DNA of 64,000 nucleotides from contig NZ_KB889629.1 in the NCBI RefSeq assembly GCF_000372745.1, forward strand, positions 60,043 to 124,042, written 5' to 3'. Under the pieces are notes generated by a model. It saw nothing but the letters and a program-made list of their open reading frames with translations. It was not told the origin of the DNA and ran no database searches. A program made the translations under genes and the position numbers. Below, in pieces: positions 33,238-42,027 of the stretch. Source of the stretch: Embleya scabrispora DSM 41855. Its GTDB lineage: Bacteria; Actinomycetota; Actinomycetes; Streptomycetales; Streptomycetaceae. Position 1 is the stretch's first letter. Every line of letters starts with the position of its first letter.

Positions 33238-33783
33238 ATGACCCCGCGCGGCGGGACCCGCCCCGCCGACCCCGCGTACCACGTCAACACCCGCGCCGAG
33301 CTGAAGCGACAGCGACGTACCAGGGCGCACGGCTGCTGGGACCACCTCTACCTCGCGCCGCTGTGGCCCAAGTACGGCGTCAACCTCGGCACCCTCCTGC
33401 GCACGTGCGACGCGGTCGGCGCGTGCCTCGTCGTCCCGCGACTGCCCTGGGTCCCCGAGGCTTTGGCCCGGGGCAACACGCTGCGCAGGCCGACCTGCGT
33501 GCATCGGGTCGGCGATCCGCTCACCTGGTTGGCCGGCCGGCGAGAGGTCGGCGCCCGGGTGGTCGGCGTCGAACTCGCCGACGACGCGGTCCGCCTCGCC
33601 GACCTGAAACCCGCCCGCTGCCCCACCATCGCCGTGCTCGGCCACGAGAGCGACGGCATCCCGTTCGAGGCGTTGCCGTATCTCGACGAGATGGTGGAGA
33701 TCCCGATGATCGGTACCGGAACCAGTCTCAACGTCGCGGTGGCCGGGTCCCTGGTCGCCTACAAGCTCGCGGGTCTGCTCTGA
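33238..33783 (+). CDS. TrmH/SpoU-family RNA 2'-O-methyltransferase
   Basis: A 181-residue SPOUT methyltransferase. Motif 1 NLGTLLRTCDAVGA, motif 2 AVLGHESDGIP and motif 3 EIPMIGTGTSLNVAVA with the knot-forming SAM site are all present. The size and N-terminal HVNTRAELKR fit the short TrmH/TrmL-like group that modifies tRNA or rRNA. A SAM-dependent 2'-O-methylation is expected; the exact nucleotide cannot be told. The ATG has GGGAG only 2 nt away. The carboxylesterase follows after 23 bp. Confidence 0.9.
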   Translation: MTPRGGTRPADPAYHVNTRAELKRQRRTRAHGCWDHLYLAPLWPKYGVNLGTLLRTCDAVGACLVVPRLPWVPEALARGNTLRRPTCVHRVGDPLTWLAGRREVGARVVGVELADDAVRLADLKPARCPTIAVLGHESDGIPFEALPYLDEMVEIPMIGTGTSLNVAVAGSLVAYKLAGLL

Positions 33784-33806
33784 CGGCGGGTCCTATGCTC
33801 GGTGCC

Positions 33807-35270
33807 ATGGTGCATGTGCGAACGTCGCTGGGTGGCCTGATCGGCGAGGAATCGGACGGGGTCCGGATCTTTCGAGGCGTGCCCTTCGCCGCGCCGCCGC
33901 TGGGACCGGCCCGGTTTCGTGCGGCCGGTCCGGCGGCGGCCTGGGGCGGGGACCGGGACGCACGCGAGTTCGCCCGCGCGGCGCCGCAGCCGATGGGCCA
34001 GTACGGGGCCGCGCCGGTGGCCGTCGACGAGGACTGCCTGTATCTGAACATCTACGCGCCCGCCGGGCCCGGCCCGCATCCGGTGCTCGTGTGGGTGCAC
34101 GGCGGCGGATACACCAGCGGCGCGTCGTTCGAGGGTGTGTACGACGGCAGCGGGTTCGCGCGCCGCGGCGTGCTGGTGGTCACGCTCGCCTACCGGCTGG
34201 GCGTACTGGGGCTGTTGCACCTGCGGCACCTGCTGGGCGACGAGTACGCCGCCTCCTCGGCCAATGCGCTCCTGGACGTGGTTCAGGGGCTGCGCTGGGT
34301 GCGCGAGCACATCGGTGCGTTCGGTGGGGATCCCGGCCGGGTCACCCTCGGCGGGGTCTCGGCCGGCGCGAAGCTCACCGCCAACCTGCTCGCGATGCCC
34401 GCCGCGCGCGGGCTCTTCCATCGGGCGATCGTGCAGAGCGGCGGAGCGCAGACGCTGCGCAGCGTGCCCGAGGCCGAGCAGGCCACCGCCGACGTGCTGG
34501 CCGCGCTCGGGATCACCCCGGACCGGGCCGCCGAGCTGATCGACGTGCCCGTGGCCGAGTTGCTCCACGCGCAGGCCGAGGCGATCGGGCGCGGCGCGGC
34601 GCGGTTCGTGTTCCGGCCGGTGGTCGATCCCGCCGGGCCGCTGCCGGTGACCCCGCTGCGGGCGATCCGCGGCGACGTGCCGATCCTGCTCGGGTCGAAC
34701 CAGGACGAGGAGGAGATGTTCGTGGTCACGGAGGGTGGCGGCGCACGCGAGCCCGGACCCGCCGACCTGGCCAACCTGCGCCGCCCGGACGCGCTCACCG
34801 AGTTGGTGCGCACGTACGCGGAGCTGTATCCGGAGCTGAACGGGCGCTCGCGGCGGATCCGACTGCTCACCGCCGAGTCCTACGGGATACCGACCGTCCG
34901 GCTCGCCGAGGCGCAACTCGCGGCCGGTGGCACCGCGTACATGTACCGCTTCCGCTGGGCGCCCAAGGCGCATCCGCAACGACTCGGGTCGCCGCACGCG
35001 ATCGACATCCCGTTCGTGTTCGGCACCCTGGACACGCCGCTCGGCCGCTGGTTGACCGGCGGTGTGCCGCCCGCCGCACGGGAGTTGTCCGGCCGGATCC
35101 AGCAGGCGTGGACCGCGTTCGTCAAGGGCGGGCCGCCGGTGGCCGACGGGTTGCCGGCGTGGCCCTCGTACGACCCGACCGAGCGGCGCACGATGCTGCT
35201 CGACGTGCCGGCGACGGTGGTCGGGGATCCGGATCGGGAGGAGCGGCGGGTGTGGGACCACGCGATGTGA
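33807..35270 (+). CDS. Type-B carboxylesterase
   Basis: A 487-residue alpha/beta hydrolase. The oxyanion loop HGGGYTSG, the nucleophile elbow GGVSAGAK (Ser in GxSxG, Val replacing the usual Glu), SNQDEEEMF region for the acid, and SPHAIDIPFVFGT with the catalytic His. No signal peptide is seen, so it is intracellular. The substrate is unknown, probably small esters. ATG 33807 is preferred over 33795; neither has a strong ribosome-binding site, consistent with read-through translation from the TrmH gene. It overlaps the next gene. Confidence 0.9.
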   Translation: MVHVRTSLGGLIGEESDGVRIFRGVPFAAPPLGPARFRAAGPAAAWGGDRDAREFARAAPQPMGQYGAAPVAVDEDCLYLNIYAPAGPGPHPVLVWVHGGGYTSGASFEGVYDGSGFARRGVLVVTLAYRLGVLGLLHLRHLLGDEYAASSANALLDVVQGLRWVREHIGAFGGDPGRVTLGGVSAGAKLTANLLAMPAARGLFHRAIVQSGGAQTLRSVPEAEQATADVLAALGITPDRAAELIDVPVAELLHAQAEAIGRGAARFVFRPVVDPAGPLPVTPLRAIRGDVPILLGSNQDEEEMFVVTEGGGAREPGPADLANLRRPDALTELVRTYAELYPELNGRSRRIRLLTAESYGIPTVRLAEAQLAAGGTAYMYRFRWAPKAHPQRLGSPHAIDIPFVFGTLDTPLGRWLTGGVPPAARELSGRIQQAWTAFVKGGPPVADGLPAWPSYDPTERRTMLLDVPATVVGDPDREERRVWDHAM

Positions 35271-36424
35271 GCCCGGTCGGGGTGGCCGCGCTCGCGGATC
35301 TGATGCCGTGGGGGACGACCGGGATCGGCACGGGACGGACGTGGGTGTACGCACCCGAACGGGAGACGCTGCGTCGGCGCTGGGCCCGATTGGCCGCCGC
35401 CGAGGACCGGAACGCCCTCTTGCAGCCGACCCGTTCGCGGACCGAGGCGTCCCGGCCCGCGCCGCTGCCCGGGTGTGACGCGCCGACCGGGCCGCTGGCG
35501 CGTGAGGTCGGTGCGACGCCTCGGCTGGTGCGGGTCGCCCGGCGGCCCTTCGATCGGCAGTGGCTGATCGCGGACCACCGCGTGGTGGACTTCGCCCGGC
35601 CCGAGCTGTGGCGGGTGCGCGGAGACCGGCAGGTCTACCTGACGGAGCGTCAAGCGGGGGACCCCTGGCCGCTGTTGTGCAGTGCGCTGCTGCCGGATGC
35701 GGCCCACCACGGTGGCCGCGGCGGGCGGGTCGCGCCGCTGTACCGGGACCCGGCGGGCGGAGAGCCCAACCTGGCCCCCGGACTGGTCGAACTGCTCGCG
35801 GCTCGGCTCGGCGTCCCGGTCACGGCCGAGGACCTGTTCGCCTGGATCGTGGCGGTGACGGTGGACCCGGCACGGGTGCCGCTGACCGCCGACCCGCGGT
35901 TGTGGGCGGCGGGCGTCGAGCTCGGCCGCCGACTGATCGGCCTGTACACGTTCGGCGCGCGGTTCGGCCGCCCCGGCGACGGCAAACCCCGACTGCCGGG
36001 CGGTCGCCGCCCGTTCGTTCGCGAGCCGGTCCCGGCCCGGCCGACCGGCGCGACCTACCACGAGGAGAGCCGTTCGCTCCTGTTGGGCACCGGCCGGATC
36101 GGGCCCGTCCCGCGCGAGGTGTGGGACCTGGGCATCCTCGAACCGTGGATCGCGGCCCGCACCGAGCCCCCGGGCGAGGGCCTGGAGCGAATCCGCGAGC
36201 GCACCTGGTCGACCGACCTGACCAGCGAACTGATCGACCTGCTGAACGTGTTGGGCCTGCTCGCCGACCTGACCGAGGAGCAATCCGAACTCCGCAGCCG
36301 GGCCGTCGCGGCCCCCACCCTCGATCCCGCCCCGCTGCTCCCACCCGCCCCCGCGACCCGCCGCCCACCGACGGTCCTCGACATCACCGAGGAGGGCCCG
36401 GGCGGCCAGGCCGTCCTGGTCTGA
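35252..36424 (+). CDS. Protein resembling the C-terminal domain of type ISP restriction-modification enzymes
   Basis: A 390-residue protein. It matches the actinobacterial pattern LADLMPWG, RTWVYAPE, FDRQWLIADHRVVDFARPELW, RGGRVAPLYRDP, EPNLAPGLVELLA, VPLTADPRLW and the final WDLGILEPW. These are known to me from the target-recognition half of proteins annotated as type ISP restriction/modification enzymes. No helicase, nuclease or N6-methylase motif is here, so it cannot restrict DNA by itself. GTG 35252 is chosen because GGGAGGAG lies 8 nt upstream; GTG 35267 is possible. It overlaps the esterase gene by 19 bp. Confidence 0.72.
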   Translation: MGPRDVSPVGVAALADLMPWGTTGIGTGRTWVYAPERETLRRRWARLAAAEDRNALLQPTRSRTEASRPAPLPGCDAPTGPLAREVGATPRLVRVARRPFDRQWLIADHRVVDFARPELWRVRGDRQVYLTERQAGDPWPLLCSALLPDAAHHGGRGGRVAPLYRDPAGGEPNLAPGLVELLAARLGVPVTAEDLFAWIVAVTVDPARVPLTADPRLWAAGVELGRRLIGLYTFGARFGRPGDGKPRLPGGRRPFVREPVPARPTGATYHEESRSLLLGTGRIGPVPREVWDLGILEPWIAARTEPPGEGLERIRERTWSTDLTSELIDLLNVLGLLADLTEEQSELRSRAVAAPTLDPAPLLPPAPATRRPPTVLDITEEGPGGQAVLV

Positions 36425-36583
36425 AGAGGGCAGCGATACCGGAGCCGGTGGATCGGAGGCTTCGCCCATGTCGATGTCTCCTGCGGACGACTACGAACAC
36501 CGCCCACCATGCCGAGGCACATGGATCAGGTTCCCGATATGTGACGATCCGGGAGGGCGTCCCGTCGTACCTCGGTGCCGGGC

Positions 36584-37568
36584 TCAGTTGGGCCTGGGGG
36601 TGTTCAGTTCCCTTGCGTTCCCGCCCATGATCATGGCTTTGGTCCGCTCGTCGAAGGGCTCGAGTTCGCTCTCGTAGTCCCTCGGGGCGGGGAGGCCCTC
36701 GATGTGTGGCCGGTCGGAGCCGAAGACGACGCGGTCGGAGCCCATCAGGTCGACCACCTCGGCGAGGTCGTCCTCCCAGAACGGGTTGATCCAGACGTGC
36801 CGCTTGAAGGTCTCCACCGGGTCCTCGGGGAACAGGCCGGGGATCTTGCGGCCGACCGAGCGCAGCTTGCGGAACAGGTCGCCGAGGAACTCGGAGCCGT
36901 TCTCCACCGAGACCACCCGCACGTTCGGGAAGCGCTCGAAGAGGCGGTCGAGGATCAGCGACGCGAGGAAGTCGAAGATCGGCCGCTCCATCGTCCACAG
37001 CATGGTCACCGACGGACCGCCGCCACCCTTGAAGTCGGTGCGCAGGCCCTGCTTGCGGCTGTAGCCGTTGGCCGAGTAGCCGCTGTCGCCCGCGTGCACG
37101 ATCACCGGCACGCCGGCCTCGTTCACCCGAGCCCAGAACGGGTCGAAGACCGGGTGCCCGGGCGGGTACGGGCCGTCCGCGGTGTTCGGCGCGGCCGGGC
37201 GCATGCACACGATCCGGGCGCCGCCCTCCAGCGCGCGATCCAGGTCGGCGAGCGCGGTCCGCGGGTCGGCGAGTGCGATGTAGGGCGCGGCGGTATTCCG
37301 GGCGGATCGGCTCGCGCTCGCGCAGGTACTCCAGCGGGTTGCGCCCGGAGGCGTTGCCCCGGAAGTACTCGGCCATCGCGCCGGCCTTGGCGATCGGGTC
37401 GAAGGTCGGATTGACCACGGCGTGGTTCACCGTTCCGCCGAGCACGTGGTACTTGCGACCGTTGATCTCGCACCACTGGATGACCTGTTCGCCCAGCCTC
37501 GGATCCAGGTGTCGGGTGAAGGCGTCGATGGCCTCGTAGTAGTGGTTGTCGGCGTCGAAGACGCGCAT
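36584..37568 (-). pseudogene. Amidohydrolase_2-family gene broken by an internal deletion and frameshift
   Basis: The first 90 codons from ATG 37568 (GAGGGG upstream) give a normal N terminus, MRVFDADNHYYEA to EPIRPEYR. The downstream frame then holds the rest: AAPYIALADPRTAL, VCMRPAAPN, VIVHAGDSGYSANGYS, ENGSEFL and VVFGSDRPHIEGLP. Members of this family normally have about 60 further residues between PEYR and the AAPYI strand (the LFPT-containing part). Here the two meet directly at about 37300, in different frames. I conclude a deletion of about 190 bp. The gene is probably inactive; a sequencing error alone would not explain the lost segment. Confidence 0.75.
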
Positions 37569-37594
37569 GGCGAAGACCCCCTCGGAGCGGCACG

Positions 37595-37695
37595 AATCCG
37601 GACGCGGGTCCGGACGCGGTCCCGGATCCGTGTCCGGTCCGGATCCGCGTCCGACTCCGGAACCGGGTCCTGTTCCGGGACCGCGCCCGGGGATT
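37595..37695. repeat. Degenerate TCCGGA/CCGGAC-rich repeat tract
   Basis: About 100 bp made of imperfect copies of GGATCCG, GTCCGG and GCGTCCG, immediately upstream of the broken amidohydrolase. Unit length is irregular (6-18 bp). It has the look of slipped simple sequence in decaying DNA, not of CRISPR. Confidence 0.5.
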
Positions 37696-37803
37696 GTCGC
37701 TCGAATCGTGACGCCGTTACAAGGTAAGGAAGTCTGTCTTTTTTGGCCCGCCGGTCACGACGCCGGACGCCGGGCCTTCGCGGTGAGCGGTGCCGACCGG
37801 ACG

Positions 37804-37912
37804 GTGCCACGGACCGCCCGAGTAACTCGTCGACGGCGCGCCAGGCCACGCCCATCGCGCCCCGGCCCAACACCTCGACGAGCCGATATCGGCCCGCCGA
37901 CACCTTCACCAC
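37804..37912 (-). pseudogene. N-terminal stub of a Ser/Thr protein kinase gene
   Basis: From ATG 37912 the frame reads MVKVSAGRYRLVEVLGRGAM, then GVAWRAVDELLGRSVA. This is the start of a Hanks-type kinase up to just before the ATP-binding Lys. After that the sequence has no kinase character. The stub is 36 codons of an expected 280 or more. Promoter and start may still be active. Together with the broken amidohydrolase this marks a deletion-prone spot. Confidence 0.65.
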
Positions 37913-38180
37913 GGTGGCTCCCTGTGCGCACGTTCCTCGGGGACGACGATCGACCCGGGCCCGGTGGGGATGCGCGCCGCGCGACGCCCGAAATCCGGCC
38001 CCTGCGAGGATGATTGCCGCCGACCGATCGGCCCCGCAGCGAGTTTCCCGAACGGGTGATCGGTGGCTTTGCGCCAGGGCCGTCCCGCGCCTCTCGTGTG
38101 GGTGACCGCTGCTGGGTCGAACGAGGGAATGGTGTGCGCGGCGGCCGTCGGAGGCGGTCCCGGCGACCTAGCGTGATCGG

Positions 38181-38948
38181 GTGAGCAGACATGGGAACCG
38201 CCTGGCGGCGTCGCTGGCGGTCGCGCTCGGCGCGGCCGTGTTCGGCGCGGTTGCCGTTCCGGTCGGGGCTGCGGCGCCGCTCACCGGACCTGCGCCGGCG
38301 GTCGGCCGCAGCTCGGCCGTGCTGCTCCGCCGGCCGATTCCGCCCTCGTTGCCGCCCGCGCCGTCGAGCCGGCCGCTTCGGCCCGCTACGCCGCTGCCCG
38401 AGACGGACGCGATCCCCCCGGAGCACTGCCCCGAGCCGACCCGTGCGGCGGACCCCGACGAGGCGGGCCTGGCCGGCGGCTCGCTCCCGCACGGTCGCAC
38501 CCGCGCTCTGGGCACCACTCCGATCCGGCCGGGCTGCCCCGGCCTGCCGGATGCCGGCCGCGGCGACGAGCCGGGCGTCGCGCCGAGGGTGCCACCCGGC
38601 GCCGCAGCCCGGCCCGGCAACGATCGGGGCGACGTCGGACCGCATCGACACCGGGCGGACGGACGCGCCTCGGCAGTCCCCGGCAAGCCCCGGCGTCGGG
38701 CCAAGCCTCCCGGCTCGCGCGACGACGCGGCCAAGGGCCGCGGTGCCGCCGCCGCCAAACGGGCGGTCCACGACGGGCCCGCGGTGATTGCCCGCAGAGC
38801 CATCACCGACCATGTCGCGAATACCGGCTCGACCCCACTGTTGTCGCTGAGCCTGGCGGCCGGCGCGCTACTGCTCGTCGGCGGCCTGATGCTCGACGCC
38901 GCCCGCCGCCGCGGCCGCCCCCGCCGCAGTCGCCCGCCCCGCGACTGA
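38181..38948 (+). CDS. Secreted Pro/Arg-rich protein with a possible sortase signal
   Basis: A 255-residue export candidate. Signal peptide at 1-31 (RLAASLAVALGAAVFGAVAV, Ala-x-Ala region GAAAP). The middle is disordered, rich in Pro, Arg and Gly. The C terminus has VANTG, then a hydrophobic stretch (LLSLSLAAGALLLVGGLML) and an Arg-rich tail, which is the layout of a cell-wall sorting signal; VANTG is close to the LAxTG motif of class E sortases. Wall anchoring is therefore plausible but unproven. The GTG start has no Shine-Dalgarno; TAGCGT 6 nt upstream could be a -10 for a leaderless mRNA. Confidence 0.65.
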   Translation: MSRHGNRLAASLAVALGAAVFGAVAVPVGAAAPLTGPAPAVGRSSAVLLRRPIPPSLPPAPSSRPLRPATPLPETDAIPPEHCPEPTRAADPDEAGLAGGSLPHGRTRALGTTPIRPGCPGLPDAGRGDEPGVAPRVPPGAAARPGNDRGDVGPHRHRADGRASAVPGKPRRRAKPPGSRDDAAKGRGAAAAKRAVHDGPAVIARRAITDHVANTGSTPLLSLSLAAGALLLVGGLMLDAARRRGRPRRSRPPRD

Positions 38949-39049
38949 CCCAACGCAACCGCCGCCCGGCCCCGGCCCGGCCCACCCGCTCACCCGCCCG
39001 CGCGGCAACGCGGCAACTCCGCGACCCACCGCCTGTCCGCACCCGCCAC

Positions 39050-40186
39050 CTACCGGCCCAAACACCCCCGCACCGCGTCGATCAGGCCGAGTGCTCGTAC
39101 GTCCGTGTGTAGTGGGGACCGGCCGTTCGTCACGTATGCGAAGGCCAGGCCCGAGGCCGGGTCGGCGAAGGCCAGGGGGCCGCCGCTGCCCGGGTGGCCG
39201 AATGCGGCGGGGTCGGAGGAGACGGCGAAGAAGGCGGTTTCCGGCTTCATGAAGCCGAGGCTGAAGGCGGTGTGTTCGCCGAGGATGCGGTCCGGGCCCT
39301 CGACCACCGTGCGGGTCACCTCCGTGACGGTCGCGGGGGAGAGCAGTCGCACCCCGTCCAGCGTGCCGCCTTCGGCGAGCATCGCGTACACGCGTGCCAG
39401 CGCCCGGGCGTTGGTGACGCCGAGCCCGGAGGGCACCTCCCAGGCCAGTACATCCGGGTCGTGATCCGCGCCGGGAGCGGCGAGTTCGGGCAGCGCGAGC
39501 ATCGCCCGGCCGAGATCGGAGTCGAGGTCCAGCAACGCGGGGTCCGTCGGCGTGAGCGTGGTCAGGTGCGCGAGCCTGGGCACCACCGTCGCCGGCAGTC
39601 CGATGTGCGCGTCCACGCCGAGCGGGCCGGCCACCTCCTCGGCCAGGAACGCACCCACCGTGCGACCGTCCACCCGCCGGATCAGCTCGCTCGCGTAGAA
39701 GCCCCAGGTCACCGCGTGATAGCCGTGCGCCGCGCCGGGTTCCCACACGGGCCGCTGCGCGGCCAGCGCATCCGCCAGCGCGTCCGGGACGGCCACCTGG
39801 GCGAGCGTGATCGGCTCGTCCAGGAACGGCAACCCGGCCTGGTGCGAGAGCAGTTGGGATACCGTCACGTCGCGCTTGCCGGCCGCCGCGAATTCGGGCC
39901 AGTAGCGGCACACCGGCAGCGCGGGTTCGAGCAGCCCCCGGTCGATCAGGACCGCCAGGCAGGTGGCGACCAGGCCCTTGGTGACCGACCAGACCACCTG
40001 TACGGTGTCCGGCTCCCAGCTGCGGCCCGCGTCCGGTTCGGCAAGTCCGCCCCACAGGTCCACCACGGGTGCTCCGTGCAGGTGGACCGCGAGCGCGGCG
40101 CCCACCTCGCCGCGGAGGGCGAAGTTTTCCTCGAACGCGGCCTGTACGGGCGCGAATCCGGGCGCGACGAATCCGTCGACGTGCAT
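39050..40186 (-). CDS. Serine beta-lactamase-like hydrolase (class C / EstB type)
   Basis: A 378-residue cytoplasmic penicillin-binding-protein-fold hydrolase. The nucleophile motif SVTK and the Tyr-containing loop GYHAVTWGFY are present; the third element is HPGSGGPLAF. No signal peptide, so an esterase or peptidase role is more likely than antibiotic resistance. ATG 40186 has GAAAGGA upstream. The TetR gene lies 68 bp upstream in the same direction, suggesting one operon under that regulator. Confidence 0.88.
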   Translation of the reverse strand: MHVDGFVAPGFAPVQAAFEENFALRGEVGAALAVHLHGAPVVDLWGGLAEPDAGRSWEPDTVQVVWSVTKGLVATCLAVLIDRGLLEPALPVCRYWPEFAAAGKRDVTVSQLLSHQAGLPFLDEPITLAQVAVPDALADALAAQRPVWEPGAAHGYHAVTWGFYASELIRRVDGRTVGAFLAEEVAGPLGVDAHIGLPATVVPRLAHLTTLTPTDPALLDLDSDLGRAMLALPELAAPGADHDPDVLAWEVPSGLGVTNARALARVYAMLAEGGTLDGVRLLSPATVTEVTRTVVEGPDRILGEHTAFSLGFMKPETAFFAVSSDPAAFGHPGSGGPLAFADPASGLAFAYVTNGRSPLHTDVRALGLIDAVRGCLGR

Positions 40187-40254
40187 GGTGTGGTCCTTTC
40201 GCGAGCGCTCGAGGTACCCCACCGGCACCGGCGCGGCCGACAGCCGTCGCCCGG

Positions 40255-40857
40255 TCAGTTCCGGGGGGTGACGCCTTCCAGTACGAGCGCCGTGAATTGG
40301 GCTTCCAGTTCGGGCAGGGTGCGGTCGACGCCGGACTTCCAGCCGGCGGTCAGCCACAGCGGATAGGCGAGGTAGCGGTAGACCAGCTCCGGGTCCAGAT
40401 CGGCACGGAACTCCCCGGACTCGATCCCCTCCTGGAGGGTGTTCAGCCACAGGTCGCGGACGCGCATACCGTCCATCGCCAGATGCGCGAAGCGCGGCAG
40501 GGTGGCCAGGTACGCGTAGTCCCGGACGTACATCGTGGCGGCGTCGGGGTGGTGCTCGATGGTGCGGAACGCGGCGTGCACGAGGCCGCGCAGCCGATCG
40601 CTCGACGTTCGCGCATCGGCGAACGCCTCGTCGTACCAGGTGGACAGGTCGCGCATCGCGGCGGTGAGGATCTCGTCGACCAGGTCCTCTTTGGAACCGA
40701 ACCAGTGGTAGATGCTGCCCGCGAGGATTCCCGACGCGTCGGCTATCTCACGGACGGTCGACGCGACAACGCCCTTGCGGGCGAACAACGTTGCGGCCTC
40801 GGACAGGATCACCTCCCGGCGCGGAAGTGCTTCGGGTTCCGTCTTCCTGCGTGCCAT
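40255..40857 (-). CDS. TetR-family transcriptional regulator
   Basis: A 200-residue TetR protein. The DNA-binding domain is at residues 13-60 (ILSEAATLFARKGVVAST, then GILAGSIYHWFGSKEDLV). The ligand domain is like those of lipid- or CoA-responsive TetR proteins (YVRDYAYL, LWLNTLQEGIESGEFR). It precedes the beta-lactamase-like gene and probably controls it and itself. A perfect 18-bp palindrome 134 bp upstream is a good operator candidate. Confidence 0.9.
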   Translation of the reverse strand: MARRKTEPEALPRREVILSEAATLFARKGVVASTVREIADASGILAGSIYHWFGSKEDLVDEILTAAMRDLSTWYDEAFADARTSSDRLRGLVHAAFRTIEHHPDAATMYVRDYAYLATLPRFAHLAMDGMRVRDLWLNTLQEGIESGEFRADLDPELVYRYLAYPLWLTAGWKSGVDRTLPELEAQFTALVLEGVTPRN

Positions 40858-41553
40858 GAGCGCCCGTTCTCGGTCCGGCGGGTGGATGAGGCTGCGTTGG
40901 TGCTGTGCAGCCTAACCGCAGGTGGAGCGGTTGCCGTTGATCTGTGGGGGATTGCCTTCAGGGAGAACCTAAGGAAGAACCTGACTGCCTATCTAACATT
41001 TGTTAGATTGTGCTGAACCTTCTACGCCAGTTTCCGAATCGCTGTCAAGGCCCTTGCCGGCAAAGGGTGTTGCGGTCTAGCTTGAGCCGCATCCGGGACT
41101 CCGTGGGGGATGGCCGGGCGGGGAGACGACGCGAAAGGCGTAGGCTCCCATGGCTCGTTGGACGACACGCACGGCGCGTGCCGTGCGCACGACATGCACC
41201 ACGAGAGCGGAACGAACACGTCGGCGACCCGTCGGGGGCAATCCCCGTGCGGGCGGCTCGACCCTGTCCGTCCGTACCGCGCCGTCAGCCGGCGCTCGTG
41301 GCGGCGCATCGGCCGAACTCCCGGCATTCGCACCCGGCGTGTCCTGAACCATGGCCACCTTCGTCGCGCCGCTTGCCGCCGTCATCCACCCGGTGATCGG
41401 CTGCCCGGTCGCCGGTCCTGGGGAACTTCCCTGGAGCGGACGCCGGTTGCGTGACAACTCGGGGGTGCTGTCGCGCCCGGTCCCGATTCCCGTGTTCGTG
41501 GTGCGCCCGAAAGAGCCGTTCCCGACCCGACCCATCGGATCGGGCGGGACGAG
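40858..41553. other. Intergenic region with TetR operator candidate
   Basis: About 700 bp upstream of the TetR gene. The first 150 bp is AT-richer, includes an 18-bp palindrome at 40991-41008 and probably holds the TetR promoter. I see no gene in the remaining 500 bp; open frames on both strands lack ribosome-binding sites and protein-like sequence. Confidence 0.5.
40991..41008. promoter_or_regulatory. Perfect palindromic operator candidate upstream of TetR
   Basis: ATCTAACATTTGTTAGAT: 7-bp arms around ATTT, AT-rich against the genome background. The form (TAAC-4-GTTA core) is typical of TetR-family operators. It is 134 bp upstream of the TetR start. Confidence 0.65.
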
Positions 41554-42027
41554 ATGAACCAAACCGGTACAGAAAACGTGTCGTGGCCGGGAGGTGACGC
41601 CGGGTCAGGAGGGGAGTCGGCGTACGACCGGGGCGCGGGGGCCGCCCCGGATACATCCGGGTCGTGGTCGGACGGGGCGGGGGAGCCCTGTTCGACCAAT
41701 GATCCGGCTTCCGGTTCGGCCCCCGATACGGGTGGCGTGCGGGCGGGGGGTGATGCCGTGTCAGGTACGGCGTCCGGTCCCGCGCGCCGCCCGGGGGAAG
41801 GGTCCGAGGCCGGGGTGCGCCCGCATGCGCGCCCCGGCTCGGGGCCCGGACGGCCGCGCGGTCGGCGGCCTGACGCAAGGCTCGCCGCGGCTGCGATCGC
41901 CGCGGCGCACGCGGGTCCGCTCGGGGAAGCGGTACCCGTGCATTCGAGCGGCCCGGCCACGCGTGCGCGAGCGGCCGTCGCGCACGCGCGCGAGTCGGGT
42001 CATTCGAAGGAGGGCGACCATGCCTGA
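41554..42027 (+). CDS. Possible low-complexity protein upstream of an ABC ATPase
   Basis: A 157-residue frame, Gly/Ser/Ala/Asp-rich at first and Arg/Ala-rich later. No domain is recognised. It overlaps the start of the ABC gene by 8 bp, which would fit a coupled operon, but it has no clear Shine-Dalgarno and its composition is what non-coding GC-rich DNA would give. It may not be a gene. Confidence 0.3.
   Translation: MNQTGTENVSWPGGDAGSGGESAYDRGAGAAPDTSGSWSDGAGEPCSTNDPASGSAPDTGGVRAGGDAVSGTASGPARRPGEGSEAGVRPHARPGSGPGRPRGRRPDARLAAAAIAAAHAGPLGEAVPVHSSGPATRARAAVAHARESGHSKEGDHA

Noticed and set aside
37595..37695. Repeat tract considered as a CRISPR array
   Set aside because: Units are short, irregular and contiguous without unique spacers, and no cas gene is near.
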